A DNA stretch of 64,000 nt. It comes from Ophioderma brevispina. Taxonomy: Eukaryota > Echinodermata > Ophiuroidea > Amphilepidida > Ophiodermatidae. Below the pieces are notes generated by a model, which worked only from the letters and a program-made list of their open reading frames with translations, made no database searches and had not been told where the DNA came from. The DNA is taken from the NCBI GenBank assembly GCA_023653785.1, contig JAMKCH010044196.1, positions 1 through 64,000 on the forward strand. The letters are read 5' to 3'. Positions 11,766 through 24,683 of this stretch are shown one piece after another. The stretch's first letter is position 1. Every line of letters begins with the position of its first letter. The position numbers and the translations under genes were made by a program.

Positions 11766-12615
11766 ACTTAGTATAGCATTGAAAGCAACTCCCGTTTTTT
11801 TAAATTGAACTGCTTTCGTATTCATTGGTAAATATTTTTTGTAGTGATTTTTTTAAATGCGACCCGAAGTTGTGTTTTTTGTTTCTGTCAAGTAAACATT
11901 CTACTGTATTGATGTATACTATCATTGCGTTCATAGCATTTGTAATATAATTTTTTACTAGCGTATTATTTGTTATTGGGCTCCATTTCTTATATCTTTT
12001 TTCTACGTCTAGAAGAATTTACTGTTAAAACAAAGGTAATTAAACGAATTTAGGATGTATATATAAAAAAGTTATAGGTAACCTCAAGTTAATGCTCTCG
12101 GAACATATTTGAGGCACTAGTTTGTTTTCAGTAGTCGCCCCGCTTCTATATATAATGTTGTGTCCGAAGGAGATACCGCACTAACTTTAACAATGCCGCT
12201 GTTGCCACAAGAGGTTCATGATTGATTACTTTCACGAAACGGATATATTAGCCTTTATAAAAAAGTACAAGTAGCTACACTGAAAAACAAACAATGGTAG
12301 TGGAGCGAGGGCGGGTTTTATACCGGCCAATGCTTTGAACGGCTGCTTTTGTCTCCTGTTGTGTTGTTGCTGCTTGTGTTGTGTGTTGTGAGCTTTATTT
12401 ATACCCGGTTAAAAAAAACCTACATCAGCCCAGAGTTGTTTTTCCTAACGTTGACAGTACGTTAATTGGATTACGCACTACTTAATTGGTAAAAAAGTGA
12501 TTGTAAGCAAGTAATTAAGGCTGTTCCCGTAGCTTATAGGTAGCCAAAAAACAAAACAAAGCGAAATGCGTTTTATTTTTTCTCCTTTTGTTTTAAAAAC
12601 TGTTTGAATATATAG

Positions 12616-12646
<31 letters not shown>

Positions 12647-13400
12647 CTATAAAAACTTAAATACATTTAAAAGAAAGTTATTTTCATCAAAGAAAAAGAA
12701 CATGAACAAAATCCAGTAAAATGACTACTAAATCAAAACGAGTACGGTCCTACAGGAAACTAACATGATATACGTCCCCACGGTAGTTTCTATGCGAGAG
12801 TAAAAAAAATTAGTAGAACAACCAGTGGTGTTCCCTCGGAATGCGTTAATAAACTGTAATTCCATTTTTGTGGTATATTGTTGCATATCACTTCTGGACA
12901 TGGATGTATGTCAAAAAAATATCTTCGGTGACCGCTATATAATATTTTGGTGTATTAGAAAACTCAGGTGAGTGCGCAAATATTCATAAAATGCTCTTAT
13001 TATCGTAATGGAAATCCGTGATTTAAAAACCAATCAAATCCACTTCAGTGCAATGAAAAACTCATGTTAAAGATAGGCTCCAATGGTATTATTTTTTCTA
13101 AAACAACACTCGATATTCCTTACAACTGACAAGATATGACGACAAGACCCAATTGATTCCCGATCCCATATTTAAACACAGATGTAGTGACTATGCCAGA
13201 CACAGATTCCTTTGATATTTTAATACACTGGCGATCTGACAATGTCAAAAAGCCGTATCTTGCTCACGTTCACGATTCGGCCTCTGTCATTCAAATATTT
13301 CAACCAACGTTTCAGCAACAATGGGCTCTTTCTGATAAAGAAAACAAAGTTTTCTGAAATTACGCGGATTCTTCTTCTAATTTCCTATATCTGTGCATAG
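11766..13400. other. AT-rich interior of the foldback element
   Basis: No gene or clear repeat is seen. A 26-base A run lies at 12621-12646. Confidence 0.5.
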
Positions 13401-13429
13401 GAATAGATATCCTTGTACCCTTTACGTGC

Positions 13430-14400
13430 GATTTTTTGTCACTTTGTGTTGTAAAATCTCTTCTCCAATATTATTATAATAATCACTTGTGAAATCACTG
13501 AAAGAAATACCACGAGAATCAACGTTTCTGTAATATAATTCTAGACCTGGAATTGTACGCACTTATGTATGGTCGTTAAGGTGGATCGGTTTTATGGAAT
13601 ATTTCCCCCAAAGATTTCGTGTAAACATACTGTCATTGATAAGATCAAATGTTAAACATTAAAAAGAGGATCACGTTATTCGTTTTTGAGAAATAGTCAT
13701 TCAAAAGACATTTTTTATTTATTTTTTGCTATACAAAAAAAAAAAGTCATAAAAAATGTAGGGAGGAAGACAATATTTATAATTATTCAAAATTAAAATT
13801 TTTCTTTTTGGAATTTGGGGGAAAGGAAAATTAAACGGTGGCAAAAGTTTTGTATGGAAAATAAACGAAGAAAACATTGTTTGTCTGTATTTGGTGTTTC
13901 CCGGCGGCACTGCGTGGCAAGATCCGTGTCGGTTCTTTTGCCACGCGAGTGAAAAAAACTCCAATATGTGAACTAGGAAAAAAAATAAACTAAACATCAT
14001 TATTTGGTGTTCCCACGCACTGCGTGGAAGACGGCCCGGGGGGGTTGTTAATTGCCACGGCGTGGTAAAAACTCCGAATATAAACTGGGAGAGGAAAAAG
14101 ACTGAAAACGTCATCTTGGCTTGTCCTGGTTAATTTCCCCACGCACTGCGTGGCAAAACAACGAGATCGTTATTTTTTCTCTCTTGAATGAGGGCATTCA
14201 TTGCATTACACGCTGCGTTTTGTAGTTTCTTGTCCAGTAATCTTTATTTATGTAAAGATTAAAAAAGGTTATCTCTGTTCATTATATATATAAATCATGT
14301 TTCTACTTTATTTTATTATTTTATATTTAGATAAAAATTTTTGTATGCATTTTTTCACCTGGTTCGTTACCAGGGTTTACTACATCCAAACGAATTTCGG
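13430..14400. repeat. Foldback interior: first AT-rich module with palindrome block
   Basis: The palindrome block (about 13893-14165) holds units of about 113 bp: a CCACGCACTGCGTGG-type hairpin, a spacer, a second CCACG..CGTGG hairpin and then 'taaaaactccgaat' plus an AT-rich tail. Flanking segments (M, 13430-13560, upstream; N, 13760-14400, around the block) recur at 17990-18915 in the order N then M. The block is in the same orientation as the right arm. Confidence 0.6.
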
Positions 14401-17222
14401 ATCCATTGTCTATAGATGCATCGCTTTAACATAGCTGACTTTTAAAAAAATATATTACTTGAAAACATATTTCGAAATATTTTAGGTGGGGATTGGTTTT
14501 TTAGTAGCTTTTTGGTCGCTTTCTAAATTTCTAAAAGTTGGGTGCTTTCTCAGCTCTAAAAAGGGTTCATTTTGGCTAATGGAACGCTGTGAATGTTAAG
14601 AATTATCGTCCCTGGAACATCCCTCAAAACATGCAGTGTGGGGACCATGTGGGTTTTGTGTGTGGGCTAAGCTGGGCTTAGTGGGCATGGGGTTTATGTG
14701 GCTATTCTACTGGGGCCATGTGGGTTGTTAAATGGGAATCCATGATGGGTTTCTGCCTCATGGGGCCCATTGTGGTTTTGTATGGGCATGGTGGACATGG
14801 GATCATGGGTTTCCTATGGTCCTTGATAGAAGTGATTGAAAACATTTCCCCCAAGATTCGGGTTGTTGTTTGTAAAACATATACTTTCTGGAATGGATCA
14901 AATATTAAACATACAAAAGAGGATCACTGTACTCGTTTTTGAGAACATTCAAAAGACCTATTTTCAGCCAGCAAAGATAGGCTTTTTCCATCGGTAGAAG
15001 ATTTTAGATAAGGGCACGCCACTCTCTAAAAATAGAACAACTCGTCTGTGTTCTTGTTCAATCTTGTGAAATCACATTTATGCAAGTAGTGAAATTGCTG
15101 GTCCTTCTATGAAAACAAAATTTTTGAAATTTTGAATTCAAATGGGGGGTTGGGGGTCTTTTTGTATTTTTAGCCCTGATTCCAAGGTGACCATACGTAG
15201 GCATTTTTTTGCATGCATCATAACTTGTCCCAGCTGTTCTGTAATAATGCTCCAGCCTTGATGCATTGGCGGCCTAAATGTTTACGTTAGGAGTGTTAGT
15301 GTGATGGCTTGATTTAGTTACATAGCTACTCAACGACAAGGACAAACCATGTCTGTTGGTTGAACACAATCAGTACCTTGGCTCAGGGCATTTGCAATGT
15401 GCTAGTACTAGTAGTTTTAAGAGAAAATAGTTAGATAGCATGTAATATAATGCTAAAATTTTGTACAGAGTTAATTAACAATGGTTTATATTTCTCAGAA
15501 GCGAATTTGACACAAGTGATCTGCTCATAGTATTAAATCCTCTACCCCAAAATCAAAATTCTTTCTCAATTGAAATAAATGTCTGGCATTTCCCTGATGT
15601 GTGTATGTGTGTGTCCAGTAGGTCGTCCATGTCTTGCCGGTCTGTGCCCGTCTCTTTGGCGGTCATCATGTTGTAGTTGTGTTGGCCTACCTGGTGTGTG
15701 TGTTTTGTAATAAACAAATGTCACAAAAGAATTAACCATTGAACAAATCCTGTTTGCTCAGAGACGGACCAAGAAAGAAACCAATTTGTATGTGTGTGTG
15801 TATGTATGTAGGATGTATGTGGTGGTATGTATTATGTATGTATGTATGTATGTAGGTATGTATGTATGTATGTATGTATGTCTGTATTTATGTCTGTTGT
15901 ATGTATGTTATGTATGTGTGTATGTATGATTGTAGGGGTGAAGTGTGTGGTGTGTGTGTGTGCATGCGTTTGTGTTTGATGTGTGCTTTGTATGCATGTA
16001 TGCATGCATGATTGTATCCGTATTAGTTAATTTAGCTAATTAACTAATTAGGACTTCTGAAACGTGATCTTTTGTCCTCACACTCAGCTTTTTGGTTAAC
16101 AGATTATTTCAATATATAATTATAGCAAGAGTGATTGCTTAGGTTAATAGTGTTTCAGAGATTTATATTTATTTATAGTGTTTAATTAAACAGATTAAAT
16201 GTTGTCTTTCTGTCGTCCGGTCATTTTGTTATTTTAAAGTGTTGCAATATTTGTTTGCTCTCCTACAAACTCTTGAGCCAATTTCAACAAAATTAGGCTC
16301 AAGAAGAACCCTGGGGTCCAAGGTTCTATAGGGTGTTGACAGAATTGGGCCCAATACACTTAAGGTTTTTATGGGGGGGAGAGGGATTCACATGGGCGAC
16401 CCCAACATTTTGGTTTGTGTGCCATTTTATAATTGTCAATCATTTTGCCAAAATTTTTATGCAATTGCCTAATTCAGTGTGCGTATATTATTATAGTATG
16501 TTGGAAAAAAAAATTCAAAGCGGTCTGGCGTATATCTATGCCTAATTAGTGTAATATATTTTGTTGGCACTATTCAAAATTGGTTTTGGCCCTTTAATAA
16601 AAATACTCGAGTAACTTTAAACAAAAAAAAATCCGCAATGTTGTAAAGTATTGATGGATTTCCAATATGAACCAAATTTTATGGACAAGGTCCTTCCAGG
16701 CAAGTGCTTGTTTTTTTTTGGTGGGCGAATTGGTTGCGCGTTGCAAAAAAATTTTTTTGGACAGCTATTTTGAATCCGTACACCCGATTTTCATTTGATG
16801 TACCATCAGTGACCGAGTTTTGTTTAAAAATTCCAATGCCAAAGTGGTTTTCAGATGGGGGTCCACTTGGACTCTACCCCACCCCCTATACACAAACGGG
16901 AGTGAACCAAGACTTTATACACTTATTTTAATGGGGCATTCTTTGTAAATTTTTTATTTAATCATTTTCTAGTTTATAATGACATTATATCAAGATGATA
17001 AATTGATATAATCACCAATCTGTGGTAGAAGATCCACTGCCCCCAAAATCCATATCAGGTTGAACAGAATTGGTTCAAAGGGTCAGTGCATGGAAACCAA
17101 ATTCGCTCGAAGAAATCACTCAACCGCTGATGTGACCCTATCTATGGGTCACGACCGTCATGCGGTTTCCCCCCCATATATGGGGGTTGTTAACGATTGG
17201 GTCAAAGTCATGTGTGCAATTA
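14401..17222. other. Foldback interior: non-coding, with low-complexity tracts
   Basis: Positions 14835-14950 repeat 13590-13705. A GT-rich 'tgggcatggg'-type stretch lies at 14640-14815. A CCCCCATATATGGGGG palindrome lies at about 17170-17186. No gene is seen. Confidence 0.45.
15786..16010. repeat. (TGTA)n / (TG)n microsatellite
   Basis: Runs of tgta and tgtg repeats, interrupted by variants, span this stretch, with further TG-rich sequence from about 15598. Confidence 0.85.
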
Positions 17223-17590
17223 AGGCACTATCAGTGTGATCCACCCAAAAGAGTCAAAAATATATGAAAATTTAAGAATAGCTTAGAAGAGAAGTGAAGG
17301 ATAATATAGTCTGTAGACTTCCCAATATAGTTATTTTTTCAACTGAAAACATGCCAGAATGAAAAAAGAAAACAGACATTATTCAAAGATATTATTCCCA
17401 TTCAATTACGTGTTTGAAGTGTCCTTGGACAATAATGACTAAATATCCAGTTTTGTCCTTATTAGCTGGTTGGTCTTACCACTTGTAGGGTTATGTTAGA
17501 ATACCTATACATTTTTACAGACATGCAAAAATGATTTTTTGATGCCTTTTTCGATTTTTGATTTATCACATTCACTGATTAGTGCCTTTT
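17223..17590. mobile_element. About 370-bp MITE related to the one at 9221
   Basis: The left end AAGGCACTATCAGTGTGAT and the right end, whose complement is AAGGCACTAATCAGTG, are imperfect terminal inverted repeats next to TA dinucleotides. The left end shares CACTATCAGTG with the 9221 element, and both contain a 'gtccttattag' type interior. It lies inside the foldback element. Confidence 0.55.
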
Positions 17591-17989
17591 TAAAGGGTCA
17601 TTTTGGCCAGTTTTGAAAACATTTCATACAATTGAAGCCGAGTTGCAGCCTAGCTTGGTCAGAAATCCACTGATTCATGGGTGTGTTCAGGAGAATGCCA
17701 CCCATTCGACCACTTAGACCCTTTTTTTAGCCCATTAATACAAACACAGGTTACGCATTTGTGATCACAAAGTGGGGCAAGACTTGTGGTTTGAACCACC
17801 GTGTTCTTACAATTCCCACCATTTTTTTGTACCAAGTTAATTTGTTTTATAGTATTCATTGTAAGGTAAAGTAAGGGCTCTGTACAAAAAAACATTGTCC
17901 CCTCTTGAAGTACCTCACTTCTTGATAGGTTCTGCATCATTGATGCTCGGGTTTTTTTACTACCATAACAAATTTCATTAAATTAAAAA

Positions 17990-18915
17990 AGGCAGAGCAG
18001 AGGAACAGACAGAGGCAGAGGGAAGACAATATTAAATTTATTCAAAAATTAAGATTATAAAAGTCTAAACAGGCCTACGGGAAGGGAAAATTTAACGGGA
18101 GGATGGGAGAGAAGAAAAGTTTTTTTGTATCTTGAATTTGATGTTTGTTTATTTCAGATCGGGGGGTTTCCCCCGATGGGTGGCAAGACTCCGAGATTGG
18201 TTATTTGCACGAGCGTGGTAAAAACTCCGCATATGGACTTAACTAAATTAGGAAAATAAAACCAAAAACATTATTGTGTCTGGTATTGGTGCACCAGCAC
18301 TGCGTGGGCCAAGACTCCGGAGCGGTGTATTTTGCCCCGCGCGCGTGGTAAAAACTCAGAATAGAAATCGGAAAATAAAGAAAACATCATTTTGTTGATT
18401 GGTGTTTCACCACGCACTGCGTGGTAAATAAGACGTCGAGGTGGGTTATTTGCCACGCACGTGGGTAAAAACCCGAATTATAAACTTTGGAAAATAAAAT
18501 GAAACATTTTCTGTGTTGTATTGCGATGTTAATATGTGTCTCAAGGCCTTAAAGGTATATTACGGTTTATTTCTTCTTCTTTCTCTTCCGCCTACATCTT
18601 TTGTTCTAAGTTATTATTCCCACTTATTATCTAGTTACTCGGTACTAGTATATGAAAAAGGCGTCTTAGTAAAATAATGCAAAAATTGCAATTTAATATT
18701 TAGATAAAATTCCATATTGTATGCATTTTTTCAACGGTTTCGTACAGGTTTACTACATGAAAATTCTTCTGATAGGGAATCGATCCTGTTCATACCGTGC
18801 GATTTCTTGTCACTTTGTTTAACATTATCTTTTTATCAACCAAACTGTACTAATTACATGTGAAGATAGCTTAAATGAAAAACACGAAATTCACCATCTG
18901 TAATATAATTCAGAC
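17990..18915. repeat. Foldback interior: second AT-rich module with palindrome block
   Basis: The palindrome block at about 18150-18475 has about 2.7 units of the same 113-bp type as 13893-14165, for example CCACGCACTGCGTGG at about 18411-18425. The left flank 'gggaagacaatatt.aa' and right flank 'gcattttttcaa.ggtttcgta' also match the first module. The M segment ('gcgatttcttgtcactttg' to 'ctgtaatataattc') follows here rather than precedes. Confidence 0.6.
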
Positions 18916-20023
18916 ATGGAGTTGCTAGCATTATCAATCCTACACCAGTGGGTGCGCAAATTAATTGTGGCTACCCAGGGTTTCTAGCTGTTTCTCTCGC
19001 ACCAGATGGCTGCGATTCATAAATATCCACACACAAATACAAGGTCGATTAGTATATTTTACAATATGTTTTTCCAATATTAGACAGTCTTATTTATAGA
19101 ATACACACTCGGTTCAAATGTAAAACGAACCTCAAACATGCCCTATGAACAATAAAGAGATTTGGTAAGTTCTTTTCTTGTATGGCCAAAGATAAGTTTG
19201 TAAGAAATACTAAAAAACTACTAAAAAAATGCGGAGAAGAAAAATTGAATTATGAACAAAAGTGCGACGGAAAGGTTAGCAATGGTCAAGATAGGTGAGT
19301 ACTTATTAAGTTGCCAAATTCTAAAATTTTTGATAAAGCAAGGTTAAAATTTTACCACCTAAAGAAATCTGACACCCACAGTCTCACCCACCCGACCAGC
19401 GTTTAATAAAAGTGACACCACCCAACCTACGCAATAAACTGCATCAAATTGCGATCATATTTTCCGTTCCATACTATCAAAATTTAGGGGGTTTCTATTA
19501 TTGTTTGTTATAATCATATTTGAGATTAAGTGAATAGCGAATGCATTCCTATATTATGTCGACTATAATTATAAGAACTAGTTAGAAAGCCACGGCATTG
19601 GTGTAATTTTTTAAACTTGATAAGTGTGCTTATTAATTCTTGTTTTCTCTATTTTTGAAGCCAAGTTGAGAAATTTTGAATGACAGGGATCGTGAAAAGT
19701 GATGCTCGACATTTCATGGGATCAGCGAATTATGGTGTTTGACATGACTGAGCCGGTACGGTGGGTTATCAAGACAATACGACAATGATTGTTAATCACG
19801 TACAATTACAATTAATTGGCTCCTGAAACTAACATGGCCCAGGTTTTCAGAAAAAACCAACCAAACAAAAATACCAAATACAAATCTTTTGTGTGTTATT
19901 TTTCGTATATTTCCATCTAAGATATTTCAATAATGATAAAAATTAGCATAATAATACTAGTAATAATAATAATTCATCATCCATCTATCATCATATAATA
20001 AAAAACAAAGACATATTTCTATT
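18916..20023. other. AT-rich interior of the foldback element, right part
   Basis: No gene, repeat or inverted copy of the left interior was recognised. Confidence 0.4.
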
Positions 20024-20940
20024 CGGGGAGTTTTACCACGCGGTGCAACATAACCCGCTCGGCAGTCTCTTCCATAAGGCATGGGGAAAACAAAGATTTT
20101 TTGTAATATTACAAAGTTCTATTCGGATTTACGCCAAGCCCGCGCTCACAGGTGTTTTGCCAGTAGCGCACTGCGAGGGTAACACCGACCCGGTGTTGTG
20201 CCAACGAAAGCGTGGCAAAAACACGGACTCATTAGAGATTCCAAAGACGCAACGTGGAAGAACTCCACCGGTGGGTGTTTTGCAACGCACGGCGTGGAAA
20301 AACTCACCCGCGTGTTTGCCACGCCACCGCATGGCCAAAACACGGGCTCCTTAGAGAATTCCCACGCGTACGTGGAAGAACTCCACCGGTGGTGATTTGC
20401 CACGCACGGCGTGGGAACAAACTGACGTGGAGTCTTCACGCGCGTGGAGAAAAACTCCGACACCCCGGTGTTTTTGCCACGCACCGGTGGCAAAAACACA
20501 ACGGCGCCTAGAGAAAGCCCCGCGTACGTGAAGAACTCACCGGTGGTTTTTGCCACGCGCTGCGTGGGAAAACACCGCGGTGAGTTCTTCCACTGCGCGT
20601 GGAAAAAATCCGACCCCGGTTTTTGACTACGCATCCGCGTGGCAAAAACACCGGCTCATTAGCGAATTCCCAGCGCTACGTGGAAGCAAGAAACTCCACG
20701 TGGTGTTTTGCACGGCACGCGGGGAAACAACCGACGGTGGAGTTATTCCACGCGCGTTGGAAAACTCCGACCCGGGTTTTTGCCACGCACGCGTGGCAAA
20801 ACGCCGGCTCCTTAGAGAATTACCCCGCGCAACGTGGAAGAACTCACCGGTGGTGTTTTGCCACGCACTACGTGGCAAAACTCCGACGGTGGCGTTCTTC
20901 CACGCGCGTGGCATAGGTCTTTCCCACGCACCGGGATATT
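20024..20940 (+). repeat. Right inverted arm: palindrome array of the foldback element
   Basis: The marker 'ct.cttagagaatt' recurs near 20226, 20348, 20505, 20654 and 20806, giving a unit of about 150 bp in the last four. Each unit carries up to four hairpins: CCACGCAC.GCGTGG, CCACGCGTACGTGG, CCACGCACTGCGTGG and CCACGCGCGTGG. They are separated by 'aaaactccgac' and 'gaactccaccggtgg' spacers. Orientation is opposite to the left arm. The many ORFs here on both strands are repeat artefacts. Confidence 0.75.
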
Positions 20941-21224
20941 AAGCCTCAATATAAGACAAGAAAACTCAAAAACATTCATGGCGCACCTGCATTTGATATA
21001 CTAAAATCGGCCTATAGGGATATCGGTATGATTAAAACAGTAGTTGGAGTTTACGTAGGCGATGATGATGTAGATGATGATGACGATGACGACGGACGAC
21101 GACCAGTGTGTTTTCCGCGGTACAAATTGTCTTATTTTGTGTTTAACAACGCAATATTTCATAAGTGAAAATTCTCAATAAATAAAACTTAGAAGACAAT
21201 TAAAAGAAGAAAAAAGAAAATTGT

Positions 21225-21945
21225 AAATGTTAAATAAGTTTCATATAGAGTTACATGCTTTATATGATACCTATAGGGAAGCTTACATTTCAAATGAAAA
21301 TAGCCGAATTCCAAAAGGCAGGAGTTGATATCGACCCGCGAAATTCCTGCTTGTAAGCGAGTCTTGCCTCTAAGCCACAATTCGCCTCTTTCATACCGAG
21401 GATGATGATTAAATGATCTATAAAATGCAAAAAGCTCTGCAAAGTTTTATGAAAACAATTGAAAACAAGCCATTGGTACACGTGATGAAGTGATTGCTTC
21501 TCAACCGATTTCCATTAATTTCACCTTGTCCATGACATCGATATCCACAGTAAAATTATATGTTCAAGGAATAAATGATCTCTAACAATTGTTGTTAATT
21601 AAAACCAACGCTATCATGGTCACCATAAGACAAAGATCATGAATCCTGTTAGTCTCTATTGTTAAATTGGTTTACCGTGGCATCATCATTGATTACGTGT
21701 GATGATTTGGTGTATCGTTCGTCGATCATTGATTTTTCAAACTAGTATTAGGTTTGAAAACGAATATTCAGTGTAAAGCCGAGTTGGCTTTCGAGGCCAG
21801 ATCTCGCCTTGGCACGCGACGATGTTCGCGGTTCGACATCAAGTCCTGTAATTTCGTTTCTGTCATTTTCTTTTTAAAATTTAACTATGTATCAAGGAAA
21901 GCGCTTAACCCTATATGAAACATTTAAACAGGTTAAAATCTGTCT
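21225..21945. repeat. Small inverted-repeat structure in block Q
   Basis: About 21225-21395 and 21780-21945 are diverged inverted copies. 'ggcaggagttgatatcgac' on the left pairs with 'ttcgacatcaagtcctg' on the right, and 'gtttcatatag' pairs with 'ctatatgaaac'. The same arrangement is kept in block Q' (about 32800-33545), so it predates the duplication. A (GAT/GAC)n microsatellite lies just upstream (21060-21103). Confidence 0.55.
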
Positions 21946-23181
21946 TTTTTCTAGTTAACACATCTTCTAAGATCTTGAAGATAACAAACAGTTGTAAACA
22001 GTTGTAAACAAACAATATGAGAAGAAACGAAAATGGGAAACAAAAGCTTAACTAAAACAATTATGATGAGAACATGGCTCCAGCTAAACATATTACCTGT
22101 GCAAATAATGAATCTAAATTAATTGAGTTCCAATTTCACAAAAAATAGAATTCTAGCTACAAATCCATCCTCAACCGATAAAATAGGAAAGAAATGTAAT
22201 TTATGTACTTGTTTGGAGTTAGAAGAAGATCTTCCCATCTTTTTTTTTGTTGTCAATTATGTCAAAAATATTTGGAAAAAAAAAGATACGTAAAAATATT
22301 ACAAACAAAAATGTTAACTTTGAGGTAACGTTTAAATCAAGGGAAACCACTGTATTTAGGTCTTCAATCCTACAAACAAAATAGGGGGCTATATGAATAT
22401 CTTATTAATTGGGTCAAATGATATTACAAAATAAGCTTTTGAGGAAAAAAGTGCCTTTCCAATAATTCAGCGGGAAAGTTATTAAAACCATATCCCGAAC
22501 AGGAAAAACTTATCCGTTACCAAAGTTTAAAACGACCAAAATTTGACAAGAATGGCTAAACACTCAAAAGATTATTTGTAATCATTATTAAATCCGCTTC
22601 AAAGAAGTTAGTAAATTTTGCTCCAGGGTTTGTGTGTGGTTTAGGTGTATTGATTTCGTATTTTAGTTTGGTTATATTGTAGTTAGGCGCAGAGAATTTT
22701 ACAATTTGTGTATTTAAATTGAGTTCATTGTTATTTATTTGTTCGTTTATTATGTATAAAATAAAAATTAGGAAAAAAAAAAACACATTCAACGCACAAA
22801 CAAAAATGAAGAATACCCCACCAAAACTAAGAATTAAGACTATCTGAAATCAAAAAGAACATTGTTTATAATTTATATATGTATATGTATATAATATTTT
22901 AGTAACAAATAATTGGACAAACTCATTGGATGCAGTAGGAAAAGACATTTCTCTCCTAAATGAAAATAATGCGTAAATAAATCAAGATACACACACCCAA
23001 ACGTGTGAGAAGATTGTTTTAGGGCTTTTGAAGATGATGATTGATGATGATTCTTTATTTAGTAGTATACAACCCTAAGCTAGATTTCAACAAGGCGTAT
23101 CCTGCAACCCACCAAGATCTAAAGGCTACAAATGCCGCCTTCCCTTTCGACTCCATGAGGTCACTAAGTTGTTGACGTGCC

Positions 23182-24683
23182 ATAGTGTATAATTAGTCTC
23201 AGCTGCTTACTAGCCGTAGAAACATGGCAAATACGACAAAAATAGCCGTTTTGTACCCAATTCAATCTACAACCCAGTGAGATGACGCAGATCTGTTTTG
23301 ATTGATTTTGTTGTAATTGTAGCATTTTAAACTTTTTTATTATTTTTTATACAATATAACTCAAACGCTGGTAATTTGTAAGGTCATTGGACGAATTCAT
23401 TTAAAATCGGACGTTTTAGCTTTCGTGCATAACAACAAAAACCATGCAAAATCATAAATTTGGGGCCACTTGCCGGCAAAAAAATGCCATCGCTTCCTTA
23501 GCCAATGAATTCTGCTCTTTTTTTAGATTGGATGTATCTTTGGATCTGGTTATAATAGGTCAGAACATGGGACATCATAGCGATTGGTTATTTTACTTTT
23601 GCGGCGATTCAATTTTCTAAAATTAGACCCAATTAGAAAGGCTACTATTAGGTATAGCCGGGGTCAAATGAAACGACATTTAAATTTAAAAGGAATCTAC
23701 TCTTAAGTATAGCGGGATTAAAACAAAACTAATTTTAAGTGCAGCTACAGTATTAGGCTTACAGATGTTTTTATTGGAAATTTACTATCATGAAACGAAA
23801 TTTTTATAGATTAATACGGTCATTCTATTGCTCTCTGTTGGACTTCTTAAACAATTTATTTTGTAAATATTCGACCTGGTACTTGAAAGCTTTCCTATGC
23901 ATACAAAACCGCAGCCCTGTAATTTCAGCGAGAAGATTGTGGGGACTTGGATCTCATGTGCAGATATATGATTGTACAGATCGTGTTTGTCAATGTGATC
24001 GTCTTCTTAATTCTGTTTTTCATTCATTAAAATTTGTATGACTCGTTCATGATAAAGTACACCAAAATCTCACTTTCTTCGTCAAAATGTCCCTGTTCAT
24101 GTATAAATAAAATACGGTATTATTTTCAGATCTCCCAAGTCAGCCTGAAGTTCTGATCGCTCCACCGGTTTTTAGGATCAACGGTAGATCGCTTTATAGA
24201 GTAACATGTGAAGCCGGTTAGAATTGAGTTTTAAGCGCATCACATCCGTGCCCTGGGCAACTCAAGCAAAAGATAATCATGTCTCCTTTAGTTTCAACAC
24301 TTTTTTCATAACCAAACCTACACTCCCCACCCCACAATCAATGTTGGATATCTCGCGATGAAAACCAGGGATTTTGCAATATTCAACATTGGACTGGGGA
24401 GGGGGGGGTGAGATTGACCCAGAAAAGCGTTCTGTCTGCAAATGTTTAAACTGGATTATTTCAGACATGTGCAAATAAGACCGACTACTGCATTGATGTA
24501 ATATCTCTTTTTAATCACTATCGGATAATTAACCATAAAATTAGTAGATATGTTTTGCCTATGAATTGAAGATATGTTGTCGACTTACACACACCCCCAC
24601 CACCCATTTACCCTCCACATATAATATTATCAGAGTATGTAAACAGGAGCAAATGAATTTAAGACAGCCAACTTTACGAGGAT
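23182..24683. repeat. Subrepeat R, copy B
   Basis: This copy is co-linear with copies A, C and D and carries neither the 355-bp MITE nor the SINE. Its right flank is the B/D type, beginning 'ccaaaactccaaggttttg'. Confidence 0.8.

Larger units (their letters stand above)
11136..20944. mobile_element. 9.8-kb foldback-type element with palindrome-array TIRs
   Basis: The insertion is flanked by CTCAATATA on both sides (11127-11135 and 20945-20953), and unit 2 retains a single CTCAATATA at the matching point (32505-32513). Its two ends are inverted repeats. 'aagacctat.ccacgcgcgtgg' followed by 'aagaacgccaccgtcggagtt' at the left reappears in reverse complement at the right. Each arm is a tandem array of short CCACGC/GCGTGG palindromes. 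The interior is AT-rich, with two further palindrome blocks, and no ORF above about 130 codons looks real. Long arms made of tandem repeats with 8-9-bp target duplications are the known hallmark of Drosophila FB and sea urchin TU elements. Membership in that class is inference. No transposase is seen, so it is probably non-autonomous. Confidence 0.75.

Noticed and set aside
13719..14114. 131-codon minus-strand ORF in the foldback interior
   Set aside because: Low-complexity F/S/P-rich translation of AT-rich sequence crossing a hairpin block; no transposase motif.
20043..20942. Many overlapping ORFs of 60-162 codons on both strands
   Set aside because: They lie wholly in the GC-rich palindrome array, where stops are rare. 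They overlap each other in several frames and show only repeat-derived residues.
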